Positions 14,038 to 18,504 of a stretch of DNA of 18,504 bases are shown here, in pieces. The DNA is taken from contig CAYWAP010000033.1 in NCBI GenBank assembly GCA_964456525.1, forward strand, positions 1 to 18,504. The letters run 5' to 3'. The DNA comes from Onthomonas sp964456525 (GTDB lineage Bacteria; Bacillota; Clostridia; Oscillospirales; Oscillospiraceae). The notes under the pieces are model-generated. The model had not been told where the DNA came from and did no database searches. It worked only from the letters and a program-made list of their open reading frames with translations. Positions within the stretch are counted from its first letter, which is position 1. Every line of letters begins with the position of its first letter. The translations under genes and the position numbers were made by a program.

Positions 14038-14066
14038 TTGACGGTTTTTAACATTTAGTGTATAAT
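14038..14066 (+). promoter_or_regulatory. Promoter of the citrate synthase gene
   Basis: TTGACG (14038-14043) and TATAAT (14061-14066) are separated by 17 bases. Transcription should start near 14073, giving a leader of about 83 bases that contains the hairpin at 14086-14126. The remaining 14-78 bases toward spoIID hold no other recognised signal. Confidence 0.85.
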
Positions 14067-14085
14067 GTGGTAAATCATGAAAGCG

Positions 14086-14134
14086 CTGTTGGTCAAGTCT
14101 GTTAGTGAGGAACGGCTTACCAACAGTCTTTTTG
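14086..14134 (+). terminator. Terminator-like hairpin (possible attenuator) in the citrate synthase leader
   Basis: CTGTTGGT (14086-14093) and ACCAACAG (14119-14126) are perfect complements, with AAG/CTT (14095-14097/14116-14118) extending the stem past one bulged base. TCTTTTTG follows at 14127-14134. It lies between the predicted start of transcription and the ribosome binding site of the gene, so it could stop transcripts before the coding region. Confidence 0.65.
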
Positions 14135-14155
14135 TAAGAAAGGCGATGACCCAAA

Positions 14156-15523
14156 ATGACACAACCAGCTTTTTCCTCATCTGCAGCATACATTCACGGT
14201 TTGACGAACGACTACAGCAGAACCAACTATATTGACAGCCGTATTTACGAAAAGGCTGACATCAAACGTGGTCTTCGCAACCAGGACGGCACCGGCGTGA
14301 TGGCCGGTGTGACGCAAATCGGCACCGTTCACGGTTATTATGTAGAAGATGGGGAAAAGAAGCCGATGCAGGGCAAACTGATCTACCGCGGCATTAATGT
14401 GGAAGATCTGATTCGCGGTTTCGCAAGTGAAAACCGCTTTGGCTTTGAAGAAACCGCATACCTCCTTCTCATGGGTAAGCTGCCCAATCAGGAACAGTTG
14501 GACGGCTTTCAGTCTGTCATGGACGACTTTCGCCCGCTTCCCCACATGTTCTCAGAGGACATGATTATCAAAAATCCCAGCCGGGACATTATGAACAAGC
14601 TGGCGCGGAGCATCCTGACCCTCTATTCCTATGACGACGACCCGGAGAGTAGAACGCTGGAAAATGAGCTGCGTCTGGCCATGCAGCTCATCGCCCGCAC
14701 CCCCATGATCGTCTCCCACGCCTATGCCGCCAAGCGGTGCTACTTTGACAAGGAATCGCTGTACTTACACCGCGCCATGCCCGGCCACGGCACAGCCGAG
14801 AACATTTTGGCCTCCATCCGCCCGGACCAGCAGTACACCGACCAGGAGGCAAAGCTGCTGGATCTGTGTCTGGTTCTTCACGCCGAGCACGGCGGCGGCA
14901 ACAACTCCACCTTTACCTGCCGCGTGATCTCCTCCTCTTACACCGATATTTACTCCTCCATCGCCGCAGCCGTGGGTTCCTTGAAAGGCCCCCGCCACGG
15001 CGGGGCAAATATCCGCTCCAAACAGCTGGTGGATGTCATCGGCTCGGAGGTCCGGGACTGGAAGGACGATGATGAGATCAAGTATGTCATCGCCCGCGTT
15101 CTGAATAAGGAACTGTATGACCGCTCCGGTCTGGTCTACGGCATGGGCCACGCCATTTACACCCTCTCCGATCCCCGCGCAGAGGTGCTGAAAAAGTTCG
15201 CCCGCAGTCTGGCGGAAACCAAGGGCATGGGCGATGAACTGGATCTGATTGAGTCCGTGGAGCGGCTGACCCCCGAGGTCTTTGCCGCCGTCCGGGGCAG
15301 CAAAAAATTCCTCTGCGGAAACGTGGACCTGTACTCGGGGTTTGTCTATCAGATGCTGGGCATCCCGGAGGAGATGTACACCCCGCTCTTTGCCACCGCC
15401 CGGATGCTGGGCTGGTGCGCACACCGAATTGAGGAGATTTACTGCAATCCGGGCAAGATCATTCGCCCGGCTTACAAGGCAATTGTCCCCGTTCAGGCCT
15501 TTGTTCCGCTGAAAGACCGCTGA
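14156..15523 (+). CDS. Citrate synthase / 2-methylcitrate synthase family, 455 aa
   Basis: Condenses acetyl-CoA with oxaloacetate to citrate; in anaerobic clostridia this feeds 2-oxoglutarate and glutamate synthesis. Catalytic motifs are HAEHGGGNNSTFT (His242/His245, the latter equivalent to pig His274), GPRHGGAN, GMGHAIYTLSDPRA (His332, equivalent to His320) and GNVDLYSGFVYQMLG (Asp391). The 455-residue length with an N-terminal extension (TNDYSRTNYIDSRIYEKADIK region) matches the longer clostridial type rather than the 370-residue Bacillus form. A 2-methylcitrate role cannot be excluded from sequence alone. The ATG at 14156 has AGAAAGG about 12 bases upstream, a somewhat distant site. An overlapping out-of-frame ATG lies at 14146. 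Monocistronic, with its own promoter and leader hairpin. Confidence 0.94.
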   Translation: MTQPAFSSSAAYIHGLTNDYSRTNYIDSRIYEKADIKRGLRNQDGTGVMAGVTQIGTVHGYYVEDGEKKPMQGKLIYRGINVEDLIRGFASENRFGFEETAYLLLMGKLPNQEQLDGFQSVMDDFRPLPHMFSEDMIIKNPSRDIMNKLARSILTLYSYDDDPESRTLENELRLAMQLIARTPMIVSHAYAAKRCYFDKESLYLHRAMPGHGTAENILASIRPDQQYTDQEAKLLDLCLVLHAEHGGGNNSTFTCRVISSSYTDIYSSIAAAVGSLKGPRHGGANIRSKQLVDVIGSEVRDWKDDDEIKYVIARVLNKELYDRSGLVYGMGHAIYTLSDPRAEVLKKFARSLAETKGMGDELDLIESVERLTPEVFAAVRGSKKFLCGNVDLYSGFVYQMLGIPEEMYTPLFATARMLGWCAHRIEEIYCNPGKIIRPAYKAIVPVQAFVPLKDR

Positions 15524-15588
15524 ACCCGGGGCCCCTTTGAACTCCACTCAGGGGAATCACAGGCGTTGGCCCTCCATACCAGAAAATC

Positions 15589-15627
15589 ACCCCTCCGGTT
15601 TGCCTTGAGGAACAAAACCGGAGGGGT
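15589..15627 (+). terminator. Hairpin after citrate synthase, probable terminator
   Basis: ACCCCTCCGGTTT (15589-15601) and AAACCGGAGGGGT (15615-15627) make a perfect 13-bp stem with a 13-base loop, 65 bases past the stop. ATTCC follows, not a U-tract, so termination strength is uncertain. Confidence 0.6.
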
Positions 15628-16052
15628 ATTCCATTGGTATGAAATTGAAAGAGGGCAAGCGCGGCGAACCCCCATAGGAGTCCCCACTTCCTGACGCGGA
15701 TGCGGCGGGGCGGTCTTTTGCCCCTGCGGGCCAGTCCTCTTCCTCTCCATTTGCAGAAATTGGGGGGACAAAGTTATATAGTGTTTGCAGGGGAAGTGTG
15801 GTAAAATAGGGACACTGGGGAAATACCCTGGCGCAAATGCGGGAACCGGCACAACATCCCTGCGCGGCAGAATCCCGCTGGAACCGCCCCCACCGGGGCG
15901 GCGGGAACAACGGGAAAGCAACCCACTGGTTCATCAACCACATTTTGGATTCTGCGCACCGGCCCACTATGGCGGGGTTTGTCCCCGCTCTCCGGTTCCA
16001 CATGGGAACCCCACAGCGCCGGGCTGTAAGACGATTTTAGGAGGCATGAAAT
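15628..16052 (+). other. Structured 425-base region upstream of cysK
   Basis: No convincing gene is present. Promoter candidates are TTGCAG (15751-15756) with an 18-base spacer to TATATA (15775-15780), and an extended -10, TGGTAAAAT (hexamer 15802-15807), without a good -35. Downstream lie the T-box-like fold at 15873-15906, a hairpin GCGGGG/CCCCGC (15972-15977/15983-15988) and a hairpin GGTTCC/GGAACC (15994-15999/16005-16010). An AGGAGG site precedes the cysK ATG. The series of hairpins suggests a regulatory leader. Confidence 0.5.
15873..15906 (+). promoter_or_regulatory. T-box-antiterminator-like element upstream of cysK
   Basis: TCCCGC (15873-15878) pairs with GCGGGA (15901-15906). TGGAACC (15879-15885) forms a 7-base bulge on the 5' side. 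GCCCC (15886-15890) pairs with GGGGC (15895-15899) around CACC. The bulge equals the T-box consensus UGGNACC, and the helix-bulge-helix layout is that of a T-box antiterminator. No stem I with specifier loop and no competing U-tract terminator was recognised, so the identity is unproven. Confidence 0.35.
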
Positions 16053-16982
16053 ATGGGCATTTATCACTCCATGACAGAACTGATTGGCAAGACCCCTCTT
16101 TTGGAGGCCGGAAACTTTAAGCGGCGCATGGGGCTGTCCGCCAACCTCTACACCAAGCTGGAATACTTTAATCCCGCCGGCAGCGTGAAGGACCGGGTCG
16201 CCAACGCCATGATTGCGGACGCGGAGGCCAGGGGACTGCTGGTTCCCGGCTCCACCATCCTTGAACCCACTTCCGGGAACACCGGAATCGGCCTGGCGGC
16301 GGCGGCCGCTGCAAAGGGTTACAAATGCATCATTGTCATGCCGGACAGCATGAGCGCTGAGCGCCGAACCCTGATGAAGGCATACGGCGCCGAGCTGGTT
16401 TTGACCCCTGGCGCCAAGGGCATGCAGGGCGCCATTGAGGCGGCGGCCAAACTGGCGGAGGAAATTCCCCAGTCCTGGATCGCCGGTCAGTTTGTCAACC
16501 CCATCAACCCCGCCGCGCACAGGGCGTCCACCGGCCCGGAGATCTGGGCGGATACCGAGGGGAAGGTTGACCTCTTTGTGGCCGGCGTGGGCACCGGCGG
16601 CACCATCACCGGCGTCGGCTCCTATCTGAAGGGGCAAAATCCCCATATCCGCGTGGTGGCTGTGGAGCCAGCCGCCTCTCCCGTTCTCTCCAGGGGAACT
16701 GCGGGCAGTCACAAGATTCAGGGCATTGGTGCGGGCTTTGTCCCGGAAGTGCTGGACACCGGGATCTATGACGAGATTATCCCCGTGAAAAACGAAGACG
16801 CCTTCGCAACCGCCAATATATTTGGCAAGTCCGAAGGCATCTTGGCTGGTATCAGTTCCGGCGCCGCCCTGTGGGCCGCCGTTCAACTGGCCAGACGTCC
16901 CGAAAACACCGGCAAAAACATTGTCGTCCTGCTGCCCGACTCCGGCGACCGCTATCTGTCCACCGACCTGTTTTCAGATTGA
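16053..16982 (+). CDS. cysK: Cysteine synthase A (O-acetylserine sulfhydrylase), 309 aa
   Basis: PLP enzyme that makes L-cysteine from O-acetylserine and sulfide. It opens IGKTPLLEAGNF, and the PLP lysine is Lys46 in NPAGSVKDRVA. The substrate loop is TSGNTG (73-78), the phosphate-binding loop GTGGTITG (180-187), and the C-terminal segment SEGILAGISSGAALWAA is intact. The length of 309 is normal. The ATG at 16053 follows AGGAGG by about 8 bases. No cysE lies next to it in the window. Its product is the substrate of the NifS desulfurase encoded 10 kb upstream. The long structured upstream region suggests RNA-level control. A GC-rich terminator follows at 16988-17010. Confidence 0.96.
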   Translation: MGIYHSMTELIGKTPLLEAGNFKRRMGLSANLYTKLEYFNPAGSVKDRVANAMIADAEARGLLVPGSTILEPTSGNTGIGLAAAAAAKGYKCIIVMPDSMSAERRTLMKAYGAELVLTPGAKGMQGAIEAAAKLAEEIPQSWIAGQFVNPINPAAHRASTGPEIWADTEGKVDLFVAGVGTGGTITGVGSYLKGQNPHIRVVAVEPAASPVLSRGTAGSHKIQGIGAGFVPEVLDTGIYDEIIPVKNEDAFATANIFGKSEGILAGISSGAALWAAVQLARRPENTGKNIVVLLPDSGDRYLSTDLFSD

Positions 16983-16987
16983 CTTCC

Positions 16988-17010
16988 GGGGAGGGCAAAC
17001 CGCCCTCCCC
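16988..17010 (+). terminator. Terminator hairpin after cysK
   Basis: GGGGAGGGC (16988-16996) and GCCCTCCCC (17002-17010) are perfect complements around a 5-base loop, 6 bases past the stop. The following bases AGTCGTTTCT offer a weak U-tract. Confidence 0.75.
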
Positions 17011-17111
17011 AGTCGTTTCTACATCCCATTTACACGGCAACTGAGCAGGTGTTTCTCTCACGGCTCCTTTGCCTGCCACCCGATGGGGTGCGGCCTGTCC
17101 TGTGCAGGCCC

Positions 17112-17753
17112 TTATAGATCCCGCGTTAGGCGAACCGCCACCCCGATAATCCTGGCGTCTCCCGTCTCAAAGTCCCTGATGGGGACGATCCTGGGGGCGT
17201 ACCCGGTGTTTTCCGGCTGAAGAATCACCCACTCCCCCTGGCGGTGGAACCGCTTCAGGGTGGCGTTTTCCTGATCGACCAGACAGGCAACGATTTGTCC
17301 ATCCTCCGCCGTGGGCTGCTGATGAATCAGCACCTTGTCGCCGGTGCGAATACCGGCATTTTTCATGCTGTCACCGGAGACGATCAGGTAAAAATATCCG
17401 TCGCTATTGGGAACATCCGCCGCGGCATAGCCCAGAATTTCCTGCTGCGCGATGGTGGGGATGCCCGCCTTAATCACCCCCAGGACGGGAACCAGAGGCT
17501 CGCCCGGCTGCTGGAGCGGGTCTACAGAGGGCTTGTTTTTGGCCACGTCATAGCCCTGGAGCCACAGGGGATCCACCTGGAGTTTCATGGCCATCTCGGT
17601 GACCACCCGGGCCTTTGGCTCCCGCTGGCCCAGAACATAGCGGTTCAAGGTCTGGGGCTTCATGTCCAGCAGCTTGCCCAGACGCTCATAGTTCAGGGAT
17701 CTCTCCTGCATCAAGGCGGACAGACGGTGTCCCAATGTCTCGACTTTCTCCAT
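17112..17753 (-). CDS. XRE-type HTH / S24 peptidase repressor (CI/LexA-like), 213 aa
   Basis: Self-cleaving transcriptional repressor. The N-terminal HTH spans about residues 7-60 (LGHRLSALMQERSLNYERLGKLLD, with NRYVLGQREPKA after the recognition helix). The C-terminal S24 domain has a candidate cleavage site Ala96-Gly97 in VIKAGIP, the nucleophile Ser129 in VSGDSMKNAG and the general base Lys167 in NATLKRF. All catalytic parts are present, so it could cleave itself in a RecA-dependent way, as LexA and phage CI do. No phage genes lie nearby, so it is a chromosomal stand-alone regulator or a relic. The ATG at 17753 has AGGTGGGG 7 bases upstream; a TTG at 17759 is less likely. A dyad over its promoter suggests autoregulation. 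Confidence 0.9.
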   Translation of the reverse strand: MEKVETLGHRLSALMQERSLNYERLGKLLDMKPQTLNRYVLGQREPKARVVTEMAMKLQVDPLWLQGYDVAKNKPSVDPLQQPGEPLVPVLGVIKAGIPTIAQQEILGYAAADVPNSDGYFYLIVSGDSMKNAGIRTGDKVLIHQQPTAEDGQIVACLVDQENATLKRFHRQGEWVILQPENTGYAPRIVPIRDFETGDARIIGVAVRLTRDL

Positions 17754-17782
17754 TTCCAAGCCCCACCTTTCCTGTCTTTCGC

Positions 17783-17870
17783 CCTTGTTTGAAACCTGTC
17801 AACACGCCCGGATGGCGTGCTTTTTCCGCCATACGGTGTTGATTTCCCTTTTTCTAATGTTCAAACAAGG
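17783..17870. repeat. Long nested inverted repeat in the repressor leader
   Basis: Three arm pairs are nested: CCTTGTTTGAA (17783-17793) with TTCAAACAAGG (17860-17870), TCAACAC (17799-17805) with GTGTTGA (17836-17842), and ATGGCG (17812-17817) with CGCCAT (17827-17832). They lie in the predicted 5' leader of the repressor, about 30-117 bases before its ATG. They could form one imperfect hairpin or be paired operator half-sites. Confidence 0.6.
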
Positions 17871-17873
17871 CTT

Positions 17874-17895
17874 GTCTGACTGTATTGTATCAGAC
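17874..17895. promoter_or_regulatory. Operator candidate over the repressor -10
   Basis: GTCTGA (17874-17879) and TCAGAC (17890-17895) are perfect 6-base arms with a 10-base centre, and the -10 hexamer lies inside. The size and position fit an autoregulatory site for a dimeric HTH repressor. Confidence 0.5.
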
Positions 17896-17912
17896 CTCAT
17901 CACCAGTTGCAA
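17884..17912 (-). promoter_or_regulatory. Promoter of the S24 repressor gene
   Basis: On the minus strand TTGCAA (17907-17912) and TACAAT (17884-17889) are separated by 17 bases. A start near 17877 gives a leader of about 124 bases that contains the nested inverted repeat. Confidence 0.7.
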
Positions 17913-17931
17913 GAATTTTATGATTTCCCCC

Positions 17932-17960
17932 TTGACATTCTCACCGTTTGGTGCTAAAAT
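17932..17960 (+). promoter_or_regulatory. Strong plus-strand promoter with no obvious gene
   Basis: TTGACA (17932-17937), a 17-base spacer and TAAAAT (17955-17960). It points into 17967-18060, which contains no convincing ORF, and then into the 3' side of the tRNA operon on the opposite strand. It is divergent from the repressor promoter, only 20 bases away. Confidence 0.7.
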
Positions 17961-17966
17961 ACCAGA

Positions 17967-18091
17967 CAGCTAGAGAACACACGTTCGCTTTTATCCGGCA
18001 ACAGGGGGAGCCTCTCATAGATTACACCAATTGGCGATTTTACACCGGTGTGACGGCAAAACAAAAACTCCATCGTACCAGTACGATGGAG
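17967..18091 (+). ncRNA. Possible small RNA from the orphan promoter
   Basis: Inferred transcript of about 125 bases from the promoter at 17932-17960 to the hairpin at 18068-18091, which on this strand is followed only by CCTTTGG. It includes the palindrome ACACCGGTGT (18042-18051). No known RNA family was recognised. Confidence 0.25.
18063..18091 (-). terminator. Intrinsic terminator of the tRNA operon
   Basis: CTCCATCGTA and TACGATGGAG (18068-18077 and 18082-18091) form a perfect 10-bp stem with a 4-base loop. TTTTTGTTTT follows on the minus strand, just past tRNA-Tyr. Confidence 0.92.
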
Positions 18092-18095
18092 CCTT

Positions 18096-18181
18096 TGGTG
18101 GGAGATTGTGGATTCGAACCACAGTAGGCTTCCGCCAACAGATTTACAGTCTGCCCCCTTTAGCCACTCGGGCAATCTCCC
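18096..18181 (-). tRNA. tRNA-Tyr (anticodon GTA)
   Basis: 86 bases including an encoded CCA. The acceptor stem GGGAGAT/ATCTCCC is perfect. The anticodon loop reads CTGTAAA with anticodon GTA, the T-loop is GGTTCGAATCC, and a long variable arm marks a class II tRNA, as expected for bacterial Tyr. It is second in a two-tRNA operon, 9 bases after tRNA-Thr. Confidence 0.96.
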
Positions 18182-18190
18182 TTATTCAAT

Positions 18191-18266
18191 TGGAGCTGGA
18201 GGACGGACTCGAACCCCCGACCTGCTGATTACAAATCAGCTGCTCTACCAACTGAGCTACACCAGC
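18191..18266 (-). tRNA. tRNA-Thr (anticodon TGT)
   Basis: 76 bases including CCA. It has GCTGGTG at the 5' end, D-arm AGCTCAGTTGGTAGAGC, anticodon stem-loop CTGATTTGTAATCAG with anticodon TGT, and T-loop GGTTCGAGTCC. The 3' acceptor strand reads CTCCAGC, so position 6:67 is a U-U mismatch; all other acceptor pairs hold. It is first in the operon and decodes ACA, a target of the t6A/ms2t6A modification made by MtaB. Confidence 0.95.
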
Positions 18267-18279
18267 ATTCCTGACGTTT

Positions 18280-18320
18280 CGCGCCGCGATTCAGCTTGTT
18301 TATCATACCAGAGCGGCGCG
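18280..18320. repeat. GC-rich inverted repeat flanking the tRNA -10
   Basis: CGCGCCGC (18280-18287) and GCGGCGCG (18313-18320) are perfect complements. One arm lies in the promoter spacer and the other just past the start site, so the -10 lies in the loop. Its meaning is unknown. Confidence 0.45.
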
Positions 18321-18330
18321 GAATTGTCAA
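18302..18330 (-). promoter_or_regulatory. Promoter of the tRNA-Thr/tRNA-Tyr operon
   Basis: On the minus strand TTGACA (18325-18330), a 17-base spacer and TATGAT (18302-18307). The start is near 18295, about 29 bases before tRNA-Thr. The upstream bases AAAATGTGC match the same stretch before the infC -35 (AAAATGTAC). Confidence 0.88.
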
Positions 18331-18407
18331 GCACATTTTTCTAAAATTTCAGGGAAAGTTGTGGAGAGAGCGCCGAAAAGGCAGGAGAATTTTCGAGGAG
18401 AAACCGT

Positions 18408-18452
18408 ATGTTCGCAGCCAGAGGACACCCCTCTGGCCGCGGCAGGGCATAA
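18408..18452 (+). CDS. Putative 14-aa upstream ORF (leader peptide)
   Basis: ATG at 18408 with GAGGAG 7 bases upstream, then MFAARGHPSGRGRA and TAA at 18450-18452. The site is as good as that of any real gene here. It ends 17 bases before the next ATG. A perfect 8-bp hairpin, GCCAGAGG/CCTCTGGC (18417-18424/18430-18437), lies within it. The short, Arg/Gly-rich peptide next to a strong site suggests a translated leader that influences the downstream gene. No promoter was found in 18331-18407. It could also be chance. Confidence 0.45.
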   Translation: MFAARGHPSGRGRA

Positions 18453-18469
18453 AAGAGGAGGAATGAAAC

Positions 18470-18504
18470 ATGCAGCGCGGAAAACCAGCTTATTCCTGCG
18501 GCAG
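18470..18504 (+). CDS. Start of an unidentified gene, cut by the window edge
   Basis: ATG at 18470 with AGGAGG 8 bases upstream, reading MQRGKPAYSCG before the window ends. Too little remains to name a family. An overlapping frame from ATG 18463 (MKHAARKTSLFLRQ) is also open, but its ATG is only 1-2 bases from AGGAGG, so it is less likely. Confidence 0.5.
   Translation, partial: MQRGKPAYSCG

Noticed and set aside
14077..14235. 52-codon frame in the citrate synthase leader as a genuine protein gene
   Set aside because: It has no ribosome binding site, overlaps the real gene out of frame, and its C-terminal half is an out-of-frame reading. It is kept only as a possible regulatory frame.
15839..15880. 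Resemblance to a cobalamin riboswitch core (GGGAA, CCGGCAC, CCCGC in order)
   Set aside because: The highly conserved GGUG and AAUCC positions do not match and no B12 box was found downstream.
15837..16040. 67-codon frame (MREPAQHPCAAES and on) upstream of cysK
   Set aside because: No ribosome binding site precedes it, and it runs through the T-box-like fold and two hairpins. It is better explained as non-coding leader.
15628..16052. SAM (S-box) riboswitch before cysK
   Set aside because: The conserved S-box core with its GGUGGAGGGA-type segment is absent.
17760..17960. Canonical LexA/SOS box near the S24 repressor
   Set aside because: No GAAC-N4-GTTC-type Gram-positive SOS box was found. 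The dyads present have different sequences.
1..18504. Mobile elements, prophage genes or CRISPR arrays
   Set aside because: No transposase, integrase, terminal repeats or spaced direct repeats were seen. The S24 repressor stands alone without phage neighbours.

Overview
The window is an ordinary, mostly housekeeping stretch of chromosome from a GC-rich, endospore-forming member of the Clostridia, most likely an Oscillospiraceae-type gut anaerobe. This is inferred from three things. Sporulation genes are present (spoIID, yabP, yabQ). The nifS-nifU-mnmA group sits with an Rrf2 regulator, and UPF0210 is paired with an ACT-domain protein. Ribosome binding sites are strong and AGGAGG-like, with sigma-A style promoters. 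No mobile element, CRISPR array, rRNA or obvious foreign island was seen. A run of exactly 100 N at 12788-12887 is a scaffold gap, so the spoIID/yabP junction is not proven.

Layout. 43-2010 (minus): an HPr-like protein lacking the phosphorylatable His, an ACT-domain protein and a UPF0210 protein, probably one operon. 2321-5322 (plus): mtaB (tRNA methylthiolation), a DUF554 membrane protein overlapping it by 4 bases, and an exported polysaccharide deacetylase. 5355-8768 (plus): a sulfur-trafficking operon with its own promoter, made of nifS (cysteine desulfurase), nifU (scaffold), mnmA (tRNA 2-thiolation) and an Rrf2/IscR-like regulator, closed by a bidirectional terminator. 8822-9304 (minus): a DUF2798 membrane protein. 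9605-11043 (minus): infC-rpmI-rplT with a consensus promoter, a leader with an attenuator-like hairpin, and an apparent AUU start on infC. 11083-12754 (minus): yabP-yabQ-divIC-yabR, the conserved sporulation/division cluster. After the gap, spoIID (minus) is divergent from a citrate synthase (plus) whose leader carries a terminator-like hairpin. 16053-16982 (plus): cysK behind a structured 530-base upstream region containing a T-box-like antiterminator fold. 17112-17753 (minus): an HTH plus S24-peptidase repressor with its own promoter and a dyad over the -10. 18063-18330 (minus): a tRNA-Thr/tRNA-Tyr operon with promoter and terminator. At the right edge (plus) a gene begins, preceded by a well-formed 14-codon upstream ORF.

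How the genes relate. Sulfur is a recurring theme: CysK makes cysteine, NifS takes its sulfur, NifU builds Fe-S clusters, MnmA and the Fe-S enzyme MtaB thiolate tRNA, and the Rrf2 protein (three Cys) probably senses cluster status. The second theme is translation (IF-3, L35, L20, two tRNAs, S1 protein). No wholly new multi-gene system was found. The most interesting signals are regulatory: the cysK leader, the citrate synthase leader hairpin, the infC AUU start, the repressor dyads with a nearby orphan promoter, and the upstream ORF at the right edge. A possible yabQ frameshift is also worth checking.
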